NCBI GenBank assembly: GCA_965219635.1
Contig: OZ244783.1
Coordinates: forward strand, 1,860,001-1,924,000
Reading direction: 5' to 3'
Source: JAPOXR01 sp965219635
Lineage (GTDB): Bacteria; Pseudomonadota; Alphaproteobacteria; Rhodobacterales; Rhodobacteraceae
DNA: 64,000 nucleotides
Of the stretch, positions 63,397 through 64,000 are shown piece after piece (positions within the stretch are counted from its first letter, which is position 1; the number at the start of each line of letters is the position of its first letter). The notes below the pieces were generated by a model. It did not search any database. It was not told the origin of the DNA and saw only the letters and a list, made by a program, of their open reading frames with translations. The translations under genes were made by a program, and so were the position numbers.

Positions 63397-64000
63397 TCAG
63401 TCCTCCATGGCCGCCATATCGGCCAACTCCCCTGCTCCGCAGGCCAGATCGGCGAAGGAATACCGGTCGCGCATCTCGTGCGCATGCTCCACTGCCTCGC
63501 GGTAGAAATCAACCGGGATCCCAAGCTGCGTGGCGGTAGTCGCACCGCCTGCTTCCTCCAGTCTTGAGCGCAGAGTTTCGACCGGCACGGCGAATTCCAG
63601 ACACTCCTGGCGCAGTTCCGGCCAAAGTTCCTGCATGCGCGCATTGAACCGGTCTGCGGTTCGTTCATCAAATGCCTTCCGCTCAATCTGCTTGGCGCAT
63701 TGGCGAGCCACCACATCACCCATCCGGCTGGACATGCCTTCAAGGTCGATACTCGTGGGGCCGACTTCGGGGGACGATTGCCTTGCCAGCAGAGCTTGCT
63801 GAATCCGGGCCATGGTGAGAGTCGCCAGTCCTACCTGCTGGCCATGAACCGTGCCGGGATGACGATCTCCTGCAAAACAATCGATATAGTGCGAAATCTG
63901 ATGCTCGCCCATGGACCCGTGATTGGACACACCGGTAAAGGTAATGCCAAGCCCGCATAACGTCAGAACCCTGAACAGCATGCCGATCGCCTGAATGTCG
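63397..64000 (-). CDS. Glycerol-1-phosphate dehydrogenase-like enzyme, 5' end outside window
   Basis: The last ~200 residues of an iron/zinc-type dehydrogenase of the EgsA/AraM group; the frame is still open at base 64000 on the minus strand. NHGSMGEHQISHYIDCF followed by GTVHGQQVGLATLTM gives the two metal-binding histidine segments of the family (G-S-x-x-E-H-x-x-S-H and H-G-x-x-V-G). The substrate may be sn-glycerol-1-phosphate/dihydroxyacetone phosphate or another sugar phosphate. It is the upstream gene of a tight operon with the HAD phosphatase and class II aldolase, implying a joint polyol or sugar-phosphate pathway. Confidence 0.85.
   Translation of the reverse strand, partial: DIQAIGMLFRVLTLCGLGITFTGVSNHGSMGEHQISHYIDCFAGDRHPGTVHGQQVGLATLTMARIQQALLARQSSPEVGPTSIDLEGMSSRMGDVVARQCAKQIERKAFDERTADRFNARMQELWPELRQECLEFAVPVETLRSRLEEAGGATTATQLGIPVDFYREAVEHAHEMRDRYSFADLACGAGELADMAAMED

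Overview
This window reads as chromosomal DNA of an alphaproteobacterium, most like Rhodobacterales or an uncultured relative. The evidence is: a tRNA-His without a G-1 base and with A73 and a G1:U72 pair (a trait described in an alphaproteobacterial subgroup); the gene order ruvC-ruvA-ruvB-ybgC-tolQ-tolR-tolA-tolB ... pal-cpoB-tilS-ftsH; MmcB, DUF1489, MOSC and DUF1127 proteins of alphaproteobacterial type; and a pcm-tolC pair near valS. Base composition is moderately GC-rich by eye. No CRISPR array, intact insertion sequence, prophage or rRNA operon is visible.

Layout. 1-3.6 kb: end of lepA, a small membrane protein, glutamate dehydrogenase, tRNA-His. 3.7-5.7 kb: a lone RiPP precursor with a nitrile-hydratase-like leader (NHLP), then a TbpB-like lipoprotein. 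6-13 kb: housekeeping genes (mmcB, a possible 6S RNA, fthC, a YmdB-like phosphodiesterase, glycosyltransferase, class V aminotransferase, valS). 13-18 kb: an orphan molybdenum hydroxylase large subunit, a TolC-like channel and pcm. 18-24 kb: a gene-sparse accessory patch with a Fic protein that has lost its catalytic His, acetoacetyl-CoA synthetase, an H-NS-like protein, tRNA-Cys and a second NHLP precursor. 24-29 kb: Lhr-like helicase plus PdeM nuclease, folD, a MOSC protein. 29-36 kb: two tandem ftsH genes, tilS, cpoB, pal. 36-46 kb: three tandem, partly homogenised fibronectin-III/beta-barrel surface proteins lying between pal and tolB. 46-53 kb: tolB, tolA with a very long Glu-Pro repeat, tolR, tolQ, ybgC, ruvB, ruvA, ruvC. 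53-60 kb: small and housekeeping genes (DUF1127, YHS, FAH hydrolase, prmA, msrA, MFS, rpsD, cysE, DUF1489). 60-64 kb: a Panacea-domain protein, a possible IS remnant, and the end of a sugar-phosphate operon (class II aldolase, HAD phosphatase, glycerol-1-phosphate-dehydrogenase-like enzyme cut by the window edge).

How the genes fit together. The Tol-Pal genes encode the trans-envelope machine for outer-membrane constriction. They are split by about 10 kb of surface-protein genes that look like a locally amplified, recombining family. The two NHLP genes are 19 kb apart. They share a conserved 86-residue leader ending in Gly-Gly and short cores that both contain Ile-Cys-Cys-Cys, but no maturation or export gene lies beside either one. 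They are therefore the best candidates here for an undescribed dispersed peptide system. The first core (CTICCC) resembles the nitrile hydratase metal-binding consensus C-[TS]-L-C-S-C, although it is not at the homologous position.

Limits: families were assigned by reading motifs, without searches. Starts were chosen by Shine-Dalgarno position and family length, and non-coding calls carry low confidence.
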